IMG/VR virus record: IMGVR_UViG_3300029266_000814
Location: 1-27,548 of that record
DNA length: 27,548 bases
Source of the DNA: a virus
Strand: one strand, 5' to 3'
In this document: positions 1-10,300 of the stretch, piece by piece
How positions within the stretch are numbered: position 1 is the stretch's first letter
Layout: every line of letters begins with the position of its first letter
The notes under the pieces: model-generated
What the model was told of the DNA's origin: nothing
Databases searched by the model: none
Seen by the model: only the letters and a program-made list of their open reading frames with translations
Made by a program: the position numbers and the translations under genes

Positions 1-2
1 AA

Positions 3-815
3 GACCCGAACTTTGGAGAAGCGGGTGCATCTAATGGGCCAGTGGCTACGTCGCAAAATTCCGCGCAAAACACAGCGGCTCAATCACAGCGCGGTGGCTT
101 TGGTGGATTTGCGGACGCCTTTGGTAATATGATTAACAAAGCGGTAAACACTGGACCGCTGTTCGGTCTTTTGGGGCCAAGCGACCCAGTTCCTTCAATG
201 GCGAATAGTTCTGATCGTGACGAGAATGAGGCATTACAACGCCAACTGGCGATGCAGCAAGGCATTACTGTCGGTCAGTCTGGAAACAGTGTCCCAGTAG
301 GTTCTCCCGTTCAAGCGCCTACTGACTTATCAGGTCCAGCAGATACTCCCGCTGATGGCAGTACCGTCACAGATGGTGGGGGTATGCCCAATGAGGACGG
401 CGTTCCGCAAGATACAGATAATGACGGTATCGTGACGGCTATGGAAGCTGAGATAGCAAGTCTACGTTCGGAACTTTCGAGGCTGAGTGGTATACCGATT
501 TCTGAAACTCAGGGGATGACGAGAGATCAAATAGTCGCGCTGATAAATCAATCAATGAAATCGTATGGCGGCGGGGGTTACATGCCTCTCAGTTATCTCA
601 ACGCATTTGGCGCGTCTACTACGCCGAACGTGCAAGCACCAGTTCTGCCTTCGTATGTTTCTAACGACGGAGTGTACGAACGCAGAGCGGTTAAAGACAG
701 AGAGACAGGCGAAACTAGGTACATAAACGTACCGATCAGCAATGCGAGCATGCTGGGTGCTACTGGATTTCAACAAAAACGACGTGCTGGCTTTGGCTCA
801 AATGCGTTTAGTTAA
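3..815 (+). CDS. Partial virion-associated protein with EF-hand-like loop (5' end outside window)
   Basis: The frame is open from base 3 with no stop, so the gene probably starts upstream; a GTG at 42 is the only nearby alternative start. The C-terminal 257 residues are Gly, Ser, Asn and Gln rich, as is common in phage structural proteins. Residues 124-135 counted from that GTG (nt 411-446) read DTDNDGIVTAME, a textbook DxDxDG...E calcium-binding loop, followed by a short coiled coil (EAEIASLRSELSRL). The C-terminus is basic and glycine-rich. The next gene starts 12 bp downstream with an AAGGAG site. Its place directly before ejection-protein-like genes suggests a minor head or internal virion protein. 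I do not recognise a family, and the function is inferred from position only. Confidence 0.75.
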   Translation, partial: DPNFGEAGASNGPVATSQNSAQNTAAQSQRGGFGGFADAFGNMINKAVNTGPLFGLLGPSDPVPSMANSSDRDENEALQRQLAMQQGITVGQSGNSVPVGSPVQAPTDLSGPADTPADGSTVTDGGGMPNEDGVPQDTDNDGIVTAMEAEIASLRSELSRLSGIPISETQGMTRDQIVALINQSMKSYGGGGYMPLSYLNAFGASTTPNVQAPVLPSYVSNDGVYERRAVKDRETGETRYINVPISNASMLGATGFQQKRRAGFGSNAFS

Positions 816-827
816 GGAGCGGCGAAA

Positions 828-2006
828 ATGGCTTTTAGTGACCTACTAAGTTGGGCTACAGAAAACCCTATTGATGCGCTTGAAGGCAGCTTAACGCTAT
901 ACAGCGCGTATCAGGGAAGCAGAAGTTCTGACCAAGCGAACGAAGACGCACGCGCTCTCACCTCGGAAGACGCGGCTCGCAATCGAAAAATCTATGAGTT
1001 GTTTGCGGAAGGTGGCAACAACCTAAAGACCACCACGGACAACTTGCTATCAACGTACGGATCGTTTGGTCAGGTTACTCCCGACACTGTACTCGATAAT
1101 CGGGAATACTTTGCGGGTGAACGGTCGAATGAAGAAGCAGCGAACCGTGTGGAAGTTGACGCTCTAACCCTTGAGGACACGCTACGTCTTAAAGGGTACG
1201 AAGGTGCTTTTCGTGACTACGCCGACACACAGATAGATCGCGCCGAAAACAGAGTATATGGCAGGGACGCGCAGGGTCAGTTAGACGCGCCGAGCGCAAT
1301 GGACTATTCGCAGATACAGGACACGATTGCGAAGCAGTTTATGGGCATGCGTACAGACAATACGCAACGCGCTCTCGACGTGCAGTATTCGAAGGCACTC
1401 GCCAACATACCAGAGGGCTTGGAGAACAGCACGCTTCGCGTTCAGATGGAGCGTAGCATGGCTGATCTCGCTTCGCAGAAATACAACGAAGACATGATGG
1501 CATCCATTGGCGATGCTCAATCCTATCTGTCTGGATTGCAGCAAACCGCAAGCAACCAGCAGAACATGACGAACGCAGAGCGCAACATGCAGCGTTCACT
1601 TCTGTCTGACAGCCTTACGTACGGCACTCAGACACTCGCTAACGCCCAGAACTCCGGCAAGTACGGACAGGGGCTTGCGACGAACATCGACGCGCAGACG
1701 GGTATGAACATAGATGAAGTGAACGCACGTAATTCCATGCGAAACAACACCGCCTTGAGTGATTATCTGACGGGTATTTCCAGCGTGGGGGCCGAAAACA
1801 AATTGGCGAATGATTACCTCAGCCAAGTATCCCAGATTACCACCGCGCCTTATCAGTTCACAGCAACTGGGCAAAACGCGATAAGTAACAATGGTGCAAT
1901 GGATAGTCTTTCTAGGTTGGCAGCTACCGCTGGCGGCATATCGTCAGGTAACATGAAGGCCGCTGGCGGCTGGTGGGATGACTTGCGTAAAAACTATGAA
2001 TTTTAG
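828..2006 (+). CDS. Putative internal virion protein A (T7 gp14 position)
   Basis: This 392-residue protein starts at an ATG with an AAGGAG ribosome-binding site 8 bases upstream. It is largely helical by composition, rich in Ala, Gln, Asn and Ser, with no clear signal peptide or catalytic motif. The N-terminal stretch (PIDALEGSLTLYSAYQGS, about residues 14-31) is the most hydrophobic part and could be the membrane-interacting segment seen in gp14-type proteins. It is followed within 8 bp by a 760-residue protein and then by a giant protein, matching the gp14-gp15-gp16 order of the T7 ejection machine. The assignment rests on synteny, size order and composition; I see no diagnostic motif. It could also be another minor structural protein. 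Confidence 0.6.
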   Translation: MAFSDLLSWATENPIDALEGSLTLYSAYQGSRSSDQANEDARALTSEDAARNRKIYELFAEGGNNLKTTTDNLLSTYGSFGQVTPDTVLDNREYFAGERSNEEAANRVEVDALTLEDTLRLKGYEGAFRDYADTQIDRAENRVYGRDAQGQLDAPSAMDYSQIQDTIAKQFMGMRTDNTQRALDVQYSKALANIPEGLENSTLRVQMERSMADLASQKYNEDMMASIGDAQSYLSGLQQTASNQQNMTNAERNMQRSLLSDSLTYGTQTLANAQNSGKYGQGLATNIDAQTGMNIDEVNARNSMRNNTALSDYLTGISSVGAENKLANDYLSQVSQITTAPYQFTATGQNAISNNGAMDSLSRLAATAGGISSGNMKAAGGWWDDLRKNYEF

Positions 2007-2013
2007 GTGATAT

Positions 2014-4296
2014 ATGGTCTTTAATATGGGCGCCTTCTCCGAAGGCAAAAATGAGAACGATCAAAGACGTAGAGCGCAGCGTAAGGACAACGCCGCGCTT
2101 TACGCTGACTTTGTACGCATGAACCCAGATAGTTCGGTCGGAGACCGCGAAGGCTTCGTCAAGAACCTCACGGGTTCTGACAGCAAGTTCGTACGTGCGA
2201 CCATGCCCACTCGTAGTGTCATGGAAGCGAACGTAGCTAGACGTAAGAGTGAGGTCGGTGCAGCCGCGAAAACCCGTAAGCTACAATTACTGAAGCAACA
2301 GATGTCCTTTATGAACGACGCGGCAAATATGTACTCCAACTCATATCTCGCTAATGGCGATGAAAAAGCCGCCGCTGCGGGGCTTTCAATGTTTGACGAA
2401 ATACTAACGCCCGAAATGCAATCGGCAGCAGCCTCTCAAGGCCAGCAAACAGCAATCGTAAAGTTTGACGAGAAGATGCAGCCGTATTGGGACGCATGGA
2501 AAGAAGGCGGGGCGACAGCGGAGGGCATGAAGAATTGGGGTGACTTAGCCCCGAACGAGGCAATGATCCAGAAATGGAAAAACCGTGCAACTAACCTCAG
2601 AGGACAGCTAGGCCAGCAAGAGTTTATACAGGCTCAAGAGCAAATACAGGCTGTGGGTTCTGCCAATGATGCAGCCCGTTTAGATCAATTCAAGGCCAGC
2701 TTGCCTCAGAAATATAGCCACCTTAATGACCAGCAGATAGCCTCTATTATCTCTGGTGTTGACAGCGCGTTCACGCAAGCTGGGGTGACAGCAAACAACG
2801 CAATCGAAGCCGAGGCGTCAGCTATAATTGCAGGAATAGTCGCAAAGGCGAAGACGAGCGTGAATACAAACGGAGAGGGCGGTACGCAGATCATAGGCTT
2901 GCAGAACAGAGACGCGATACAGGAAGAAATCCAATCGCAGTTCGACCAGAACCCTTTGATAAACCGCGCCCCAACAGATGCAGAAATTGCCAACATAGCT
3001 CAGACCGTTGACGAAATGCAGCAAGGGATTATTGCGCAGCTAGACGGAGCAGAAATAAAGGCAAAAGACCAGATACTACAGCAATCCGAAAGAGAAGACT
3101 TTCGGTACAACCCTCAGTTGTTAGACTCAAATGGACAGATTGATATAGACGAACTAAACAAGCAAGAAAACGCCGCTCTATCGGCATTAGACCGTTTTGT
3201 AGAAAGACAATCAGGCACAGGGCAGACGCAGACAAACGAGGCGGCGGTCGATAGAAAAAAAGTCATGTTCACAGAAAAGTTTGCCGATGCTGTACGCGTT
3301 TATGGAATTAACATAAGCGACCCGAATGTTTATCTAAACATGTTGTCAACTACGGCGAGAAGCCACGCTGCGGATGGTATAATTGAGTTCGATGAATTGC
3401 ACTTCCTTAATGCCGTACATGAGCAGCTAGGCAAAGACATGGTTTCGAACGAAGGCGTCGCCTATAATCTTGCGCTGCAAGAAATGGGCGTGACTTCAGT
3501 AGCGGACTTTATGTCTACCGATCTAAATGGCGACGACGACGCACTGAAGTTTAGGGCGGAGTTCGAGAAGCAGCGAGTGGCTAGAATTACCTCGCTTACA
3601 GACTTGTACGACAAGAGCCGTACCAGCCTCACGGACGTTTCGGAACAGGTCGCGGGAACAATCTCGACCACCAATGCCGACACTCAATTACTTACCGAAA
3701 GCACCACTGTCACTGAGGTCGATACTTTGGTTGCGGGTGGCGTAATACAAAACATTGCGCAGATTGACAGCCTTCAACAGCGTCAGAACCAAATACAAAC
3801 TGTCGTTATCGACAATGCGGTGAAGCTGGACAAGATAGATCAGGACATTCGTTCAGCCGAAGCCTACCTCAAGATACCACAGTTCGCTAATGACCCCGAC
3901 CTTCAACCCGAACGGGCGCAAGTTCTGGCATCAATCGACGAATTAAAGGCAAGTCGTTCTGCGTTAGTGGATCAAATCACCATTCTCGACGGAGCGGCAG
4001 ACAAGTTGGATGTTCCAGTTGCACTAGCCACAACAGACGTAGGTAACAAAACCGTTGAGTTGCGACAGTTCGCCGCCGACGTGATAGCGTATCAAATAAA
4101 TAGCTTTGGCCTTGACCCGTCAAACGTAGAGGCCGCTGCAAGAGAAATGGCGGAAGGTGCGTGGCCCGAAGTCGATACCGTGTTTGTACATTGGGGCGAT
4201 GACGAATTACGCGGCAAGAAGAGAGAAATGGATAGCCGAGATAAGTGGATTGATAAAATCGTGGAAATGGTGACTGCGCCACCCAACGAGAACTAG
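2014..4296 (+). CDS. Putative internal virion protein B (T7 gp15 position)
   Basis: This 760-residue protein starts 8 bp after the previous stop with an AGGTGA site; a second Met at residue 5 is an alternative start. It is Gln and Ala rich with long predicted helices (for example GQLGQQEFIQAQEQIQAV near residue 200). This fits gp15-type proteins, which are helical and form part of the trans-envelope ejection tube. Two segments look like degenerate EF-hand loops: LDSNGQIDIDEL near residues 370-380 and HAADGIIEFDEL near 451-462; both keep the Gly and final Glu but lack the first Asp. One of the two GANTC sites I found in the window (nt 3124) falls in the first of these. Function is inferred from position and composition. 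Confidence 0.6.
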   Translation: MVFNMGAFSEGKNENDQRRRAQRKDNAALYADFVRMNPDSSVGDREGFVKNLTGSDSKFVRATMPTRSVMEANVARRKSEVGAAAKTRKLQLLKQQMSFMNDAANMYSNSYLANGDEKAAAAGLSMFDEILTPEMQSAAASQGQQTAIVKFDEKMQPYWDAWKEGGATAEGMKNWGDLAPNEAMIQKWKNRATNLRGQLGQQEFIQAQEQIQAVGSANDAARLDQFKASLPQKYSHLNDQQIASIISGVDSAFTQAGVTANNAIEAEASAIIAGIVAKAKTSVNTNGEGGTQIIGLQNRDAIQEEIQSQFDQNPLINRAPTDAEIANIAQTVDEMQQGIIAQLDGAEIKAKDQILQQSEREDFRYNPQLLDSNGQIDIDELNKQENAALSALDRFVERQSGTGQTQTNEAAVDRKKVMFTEKFADAVRVYGINISDPNVYLNMLSTTARSHAADGIIEFDELHFLNAVHEQLGKDMVSNEGVAYNLALQEMGVTSVADFMSTDLNGDDDALKFRAEFEKQRVARITSLTDLYDKSRTSLTDVSEQVAGTISTTNADTQLLTESTTVTEVDTLVAGGVIQNIAQIDSLQQRQNQIQTVVIDNAVKLDKIDQDIRSAEAYLKIPQFANDPDLQPERAQVLASIDELKASRSALVDQITILDGAADKLDVPVALATTDVGNKTVELRQFAADVIAYQINSFGLDPSNVEAAAREMAEGAWPEVDTVFVHWGDDELRGKKREMDSRDKWIDKIVEMVTAPPNEN

Positions 4297-4319
4297 GGAC
4301 GAACTAGCCAGTAAATCTG

Positions 4320-4341
4320 TTTAACTTGACCACAGGTTAAA
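4320..4341 (+). promoter_or_regulatory. RNA hairpin just upstream of the giant gene's ribosome-binding site
   Basis: Arms 4320-4328 (TTTAACTTG) and 4333-4341 (CAGGTTAAA) pair over 9 bp, with one G-U wobble if transcribed and an ACCA loop. The GGAG ribosome-binding site at 4343-4346 begins one base after the hairpin, and the ATG is at 4355. It could tune translation of the giant ejection protein or mark an RNA-processing point. There is no U-tract, so it is not a standard terminator. Confidence 0.45.
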
Positions 4342-4354
4342 TGGAGTACCTAAA

Positions 4355-7300
4355 ATGAGTGCAGCCGATAAGTATCGGGCCAAGTACGGCCTTGAGACAT
4401 CCGAAGGAAACGCAAACGACTACACTGGTCTAAGTGGTCCGGCTCTACTCTCCAACCGAGCGGCTATCCGCGACGTTCGAAATTACTATTCTGCCAAGGG
4501 CAGAACCTTCGCTTCCAACCAAGAAATGTGGGACACGTTTTACGAGGATCGCCGCTGGCGTGACGTGAACAGCGTCTCCATGCTCATCGGAGCGGGTGAA
4601 TACGCTTTGGCTGGCGATGGTAAGAAGATGGAGACCAAGCTATCGAAGTTGTGGGCTAATGCCCCCTCTCGCGGCACGACTTGGGAAAAGGTAAAAGACT
4701 ACGGCGCAGCCGGACTACTCGATCCTGTCAACTTACTCGGCGGATACGGAGCCGCTGCAAAGGGTGCGAAGGCGTACCAGCTTTCTCGCGCAGGGATGGC
4801 GACAAGCCGCGCAGCATTAAAGAAGGCTGGTTGGGCTGGCGCGAGGCAGGGGGCCGTTACCGAAGCCGGAGCAAACGCAATCGTAGGCGGCGGCTTCGAT
4901 GCCGTCCAGCAAGGATTTGAAATACAGCAAGGCGTGTCGGACGAGTTCGACTTAGGCCGTACCGCTCGCTCGGCAGCACTCGACGCGACAGTAGGTACTG
5001 TCTTCGGTGGGGCCGTAGGCATGTACCAAGGTAAGAAGGGCGCGAAGGAAGCGGTGCGCAACGCGATCCCAACCAGCGCAATAGGCTCAAGCGTAGCCGC
5101 ACGATCCGCAAACCTAGACAGTCAGATAAGCGAACTTAATGGAGACTTAGACGCTGCCACTGATGCAGGTGTAAGGGAGCAGCTTCGTGACGAACTGTTT
5201 ACGCTCGAACAGGAACAGCGGAATATTCGGCAGATCGAAGCGCGTGCTACAGATTACGATGCGCAGCTAGATAAAATATCTGAAGAACTTGCGGCCCGTA
5301 CGAAGGAGAACAAGCGAGCAAATACGGACGACCTTCGTTCGCGGTGGGACGAACTGACGGACGAACGTAGCCGGATGTTAGGTTCGGAGTACGAAAACTT
5401 TGACTACGAAGGGTTCGGAATAAAGAAAGAAGACCGAACGACCCCTACGAACAGCAACCCCCCAGGAATGTCAGACACACCTGCGGTAGATAAACCGGAA
5501 GGCGTTCTATCTGACACTGGCGAGCAGAAGACAAAACCTGACGCTACAGGCAGTAAAGTCCCCGCGCAGACGGACGCGGAAAAAGCAGCTACGAAGACAC
5601 CAGAGGAAGACGCGGTAGATGCGGCCCTCGCCAAAGTCGTAGAAGCAGACGAATTAGTAAAAAAACTCAAAGCGGAGCAAGCGGCCAAGACGGCCAAGAC
5701 GGCCAAGACGATCAAGGTGAAAATCAAGGGCGCCAAACCACTAACGCCAGCGCAGGTAACAGAACCGAAAACACCCGCTGTGTCTGACGCGGAAAAAGCT
5801 GTAGCTGACGCACAGAAAACCTTCGATGACGCCCTAGCAAAATCTAACGCGCAACCAACAGAAGCGACACCAAAAAAGATCGTACTTACCGCCGACGAAA
5901 AGGCGTTGCTCGATACCGTTGACGATATAGACCCTGATGATCTTGGCGAAGTCTACTTCAAGGTGGGTCGCGGCAAGAAGGCAGTCACCTATCTTGCGGG
6001 TCAAAACCCTAGCGGTGCTGGCACCCGCGAAGCCTCGGTAGATAAGCTAATAGCGAACAACAAAGAGTTCGTGAGCATGGACGACGTAAAGCGTCTTATG
6101 TCTCAGGGCATCGGTTCCGCTGGCGAAGGTGAGACTAAGTTCGTAGCCAACAGTATGATGACGGCTTTGCGTAAACTCGTAAAAGCACGCAAGGCCGCAA
6201 AGGGCATCAGCACAACGTCTGCCCCCAAAATAGGTAAGGGCAAGGGCGCGGCTGATCTCTCAGCTAAGGATCGGGCCGAGGCCATCCCAGCCGATGAGAT
6301 AAAAACCAAGGGGTATCTTCTCGCGGGGAAGGGCGGAAAAGCCAGCCCAGACAGCGCAGTAGATTTAGCAGCACTAGCCAAGGCCGTAGAAGATGCCGAG
6401 AAAAAACTAGCAGACGCCAAGGGCGACGGTGCAACGCCAACACCGAAAGAGGATGACGCCTTAATTTTTGAAGCCGAACTCGCAGAGGCTATCGCCCAAT
6501 CTGCCGAGGCATCTAAAAAAGCGAATAAACCCAGCGCGGCGAGCATAGCACAACTCGCTCGCGCCGAAGCCTTGTTTGAGCAGCACCGTTTGGCGACAGC
6601 CGGACAGCCGAAGCAAATCAAAAAGATGCGCAAGCGGCTCAAGCAGATCGTTCGGGAAAAGTCTGAAGACGCAGAAGTTATTGCGGTATATCGAGCCATG
6701 CTGGGCCTTGCGGACGATGTGTTTATGGACGCTGCCAACATAGCGGATGGTGTTAAGTACGCAGAACTGCGCCAAGAGTTTTTGGCGAGGAAGAACGCAG
6801 ACGACATCAACATACAAGGCACGCTCGACAACAACACTAACCCTGATGTAGCGGCCACGAAGAAAACTGTAGTCGTTAAAAATTCCAAAGGCGACGCCAC
6901 AGTATCGTACACGGTGGATGCGAAGACGGGCAAGCGCGTTGCTGGCAGTGGGGAAAAAGCTGCGAATATTATCGAAAAAGGTGCGGGTCGCAGCATCGAG
7001 ACGGTATTCGATAAAAAGACAGGCGAACGTATAGTACGCTTTGGTAAGACACAGGCCATTCTACGCCGTGGTTTCTCCACGGGCAGTGACGATGGCAGAA
7101 CAGTAATCAGCATCGCCGACATCCCGAAGGAAGGCATGTTCAATCAGGACAGCGCGGTAGCACGTGCCGACCTAGATATAGACCAAAGCAAGGGACAAGA
7201 CGTGTATCCGTTCGTAGCGACGGGCATGGAGAAGGTTCGTGACCGACGTGAAGGCAGAAAGTTTGGTACGGCTGTAAAGGGCGAGACGCTTTACTATGTG

Positions 7301-10300
7301 CCAAACGCAGTGGGGCGGGGCCGCGTATTCAGCAATCCTAAATACGTGATGAGATCGCTTGGCTATGACAGTACGGTTGGACCCGATGGCAAGATCGAAA
7401 GTCACAACAAACGTACGGGATATGAGAATATCGTAGCTGGCGATAAGCTACCCGTAGAAAGCGTAACCGAGTTCAACCGCCTCAAGGAAGAACTAGACGC
7501 CAAGCTGGAAGAAGGCTTCATTTCTGACGCGGAGCACAATGCTGCAAGTGCAGACATAGACCGCCGTGCGGGTGTAAAGACTGAGGCAGATAACCCCACC
7601 CCTGACGCAGACGCGCCAGAAACGGACACGACCTTCCTAGATGATCTGCCTGTTAAGAAGGGCAATAAAATTCTCGCTTTCTTCCCGAAAGAAGACGGCA
7701 AAAGAATTATCGTTGTCGGCACGTACAAGGGTCGTGACGGCAATCAGATACCGCAAGTAGATAAGCCCGAGACAACAGCCAAAACCATACTCGGAAAGAA
7801 GAACATAGCGGATTACAAAGTGGGCTACATCGAACGTAGCTACACCGACGATCACGAAACGTTTAAGGCGATCAAGTCAAACCGCAAGGCGTTCGAAGAA
7901 ATATTCGAAGATATGAACGCTGAGAAAGCAGAAATTGTCGAAGAAGACGTTATGCCAGTAGCCCCTTACATAATGGGCGGCAGCGGAAAGAACGCAAAGG
8001 TAATCAACTTAGACACGCTAAGTGACGAACAATACGAGAATTTGTCGATTGCGTTAAAGTTGGTCATGCCTCAAGTGAAGAAGGATATTGCGAAAGAATT
8101 TCCATCAGGTCTTTCATTCGAAATTATACACAGCACCGCCGGTTTGATGGAGAGTAAACCTTGGAATGTTGAGTTCGAAGGGTCCGGCGTTGCGTTGCCG
8201 CCCGGGGTCCGTGCAAAAGTTCTAGCTTCGATGAAGGAGATAATGTCTGAAGCTGCACCCGAGGGCGTACGAAGGCCCGTTGTGGACGTGGAGGAAAGCG
8301 TACGGCAGCTTAAAGATGTTATGTCGGGCCACCCAGCCGCTACACTCGCTGAGTTCGAGCGGATCATTCGCTTAGTTGCGCCAGCGAATAAGGCGCCAAT
8401 ATTCGTAAATCAGTTTACTGACTACCCAGATATGGACCCCGCAATAGGTGGCAGTTTCAACTACAGCCTTTTGGGCCAGAAAGACGACGGTGTATGGAAC
8501 GAAATAAGTTTGAACCCTACCCACAACAAAAACACGGCTCAGAGTGGGCTTACGCCTACGTTCGTTATGTCACATGAACTTGGGCATTGGGTTTACTCAA
8601 ACCTGTTACCCGAAGCTGACCAGATGAAATTCTGGAAGATCGCCTCAAAATATTACGATGAGAATAATTTATTCACGAACGAGAAAGCGCGTGAACTGTT
8701 AGAAAAGTCTCCTGTGACGGGTACGTTTAAGAAGGACGAATTGAGTTTCCTTATGGCCGATGGCGGGGGTCAGGAAAAGTTTGTTGCCAAGGCTGGTGCA
8801 GGAAACGGCCTCGACACCCCAGCGGAGTTCTTTGCCAACCAGTTCGCCTTGTACCTTCACCACCACCACGACGCCCTGATCGTTAATGATAAGTCACTGT
8901 GGGGTAAGGTGTCAAAGATCGTACGTTCGTTGTGGGATAAGATAACAGGCAAGCAGATTTTGGATGCGGAAATGGTTCCGTTGTTCGATAAGCTGATTAC
9001 GGACAAAGCTGACTTGAAGCACAACATGTTCGTAATGTCTGTCGATACTCCGACGACCAAGTTGGGCGAAACGTACAGCGTGCGTTACAACCAATGGCTC
9101 GAAAGTTTCCAAGGCGTCAAGATTGCTATTAACGATGAAAACTCCGAACTGTTTATGTCCCACTTAGATGATCTGGTTAAGTCTATAGACGGCTCAACCC
9201 GCACAGTGAAGCAAGCCAAACTAGCGGCGGTAAAAAAGAAGGAAGAATACCGAGACTATAAAGGTCCACTACGCGCACTGTCCCCAATCGAGGGTAAAGG
9301 GAACTACAACGATCTTCGTGCAGATGTCAGAAACCTTCGCAGGATGATGTCGGCGGCGACGAAGACAGAGTACATCAAGGGGGATGATATTGGTGCGCTC
9401 ACTTCCTACGACGAAGCAGCCGTTCAAGAAATAATGGAGTACGTTTCGACCGAAAAGTTTAGGACGACGTTCGGACGCTCGATGGAGAAGATGAACAACT
9501 GGTTCCTACAGGCCGAAGGCGGAGACATCGCGGGATACCAGCCCTCTACGGACATCAGCAATCTTGGTATACGTACATTCGGGGAGCGTAAGAGAAGCGC
9601 ATCATATACTCGTATGATGAGAAAAAATGCAGCCTCTCGAAACTCTACTAAAACGAAGGTCGCAAAGGTTCTCGCTACAGCAGCCGGAAAGGCGGCGGCT
9701 GACCCCAGCGCAAAAAGATCAAGCGCAGGTTTCGATACAAACGCAGTAGATATAGAGTTTGCATTGAAGGAATTTCCGAAGCATCTTACGAAAGATGGCA
9801 AGCCAAACGCCATTGGTAAAGCCTTGCAGGGTCGTATAATTTATTTGACCCAAACCGAGTTCGATCCAATCGTAGATAAAGAACTTTCAGCGAACCGTAA
9901 CTACATCAAGGCGAACCCTTCCGAACTTATACTCAAGTACACTGAGGCTCTTGAGAGTGGTAACGCTGACCTGCAACGCCGTGTCATGTTCGAAATGCAG
10001 CAACGCAAAAAAGCCGCTCGTAGGATTTCCCTACCTCCGACCACACAAAAAATTGTGGCGGCGGTAAGTCTTGAGAACGAATTGAATAAGGGCATCCCCG
10101 AAGAACTTGGCGTCCCCGCAAACGCGACATTTAAACTCCGAAATGTGCTACGTGCGTTCTCGCACAGAAGCGAAGAAATGGCTTTTTCATCCAAGAAACT
10201 TGCCGAGCGCATGATCTTGCTTGGGTTCGATTTCTCGACAGACATTTCCAGCCCGTCGTTTAAAGAAGTGAGAGACGACCTTCGCCGAGTGGCAGCAAAT

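Noticed and set aside
6103-7143. Long 346-codon antisense frame on the minus strand
   Set aside because: It lies wholly inside the Ala/Lys-rich part of the giant gene. Its Ser/Ala/Leu-rich translation is what the complement of such codons gives, and it has no motif or coupling.
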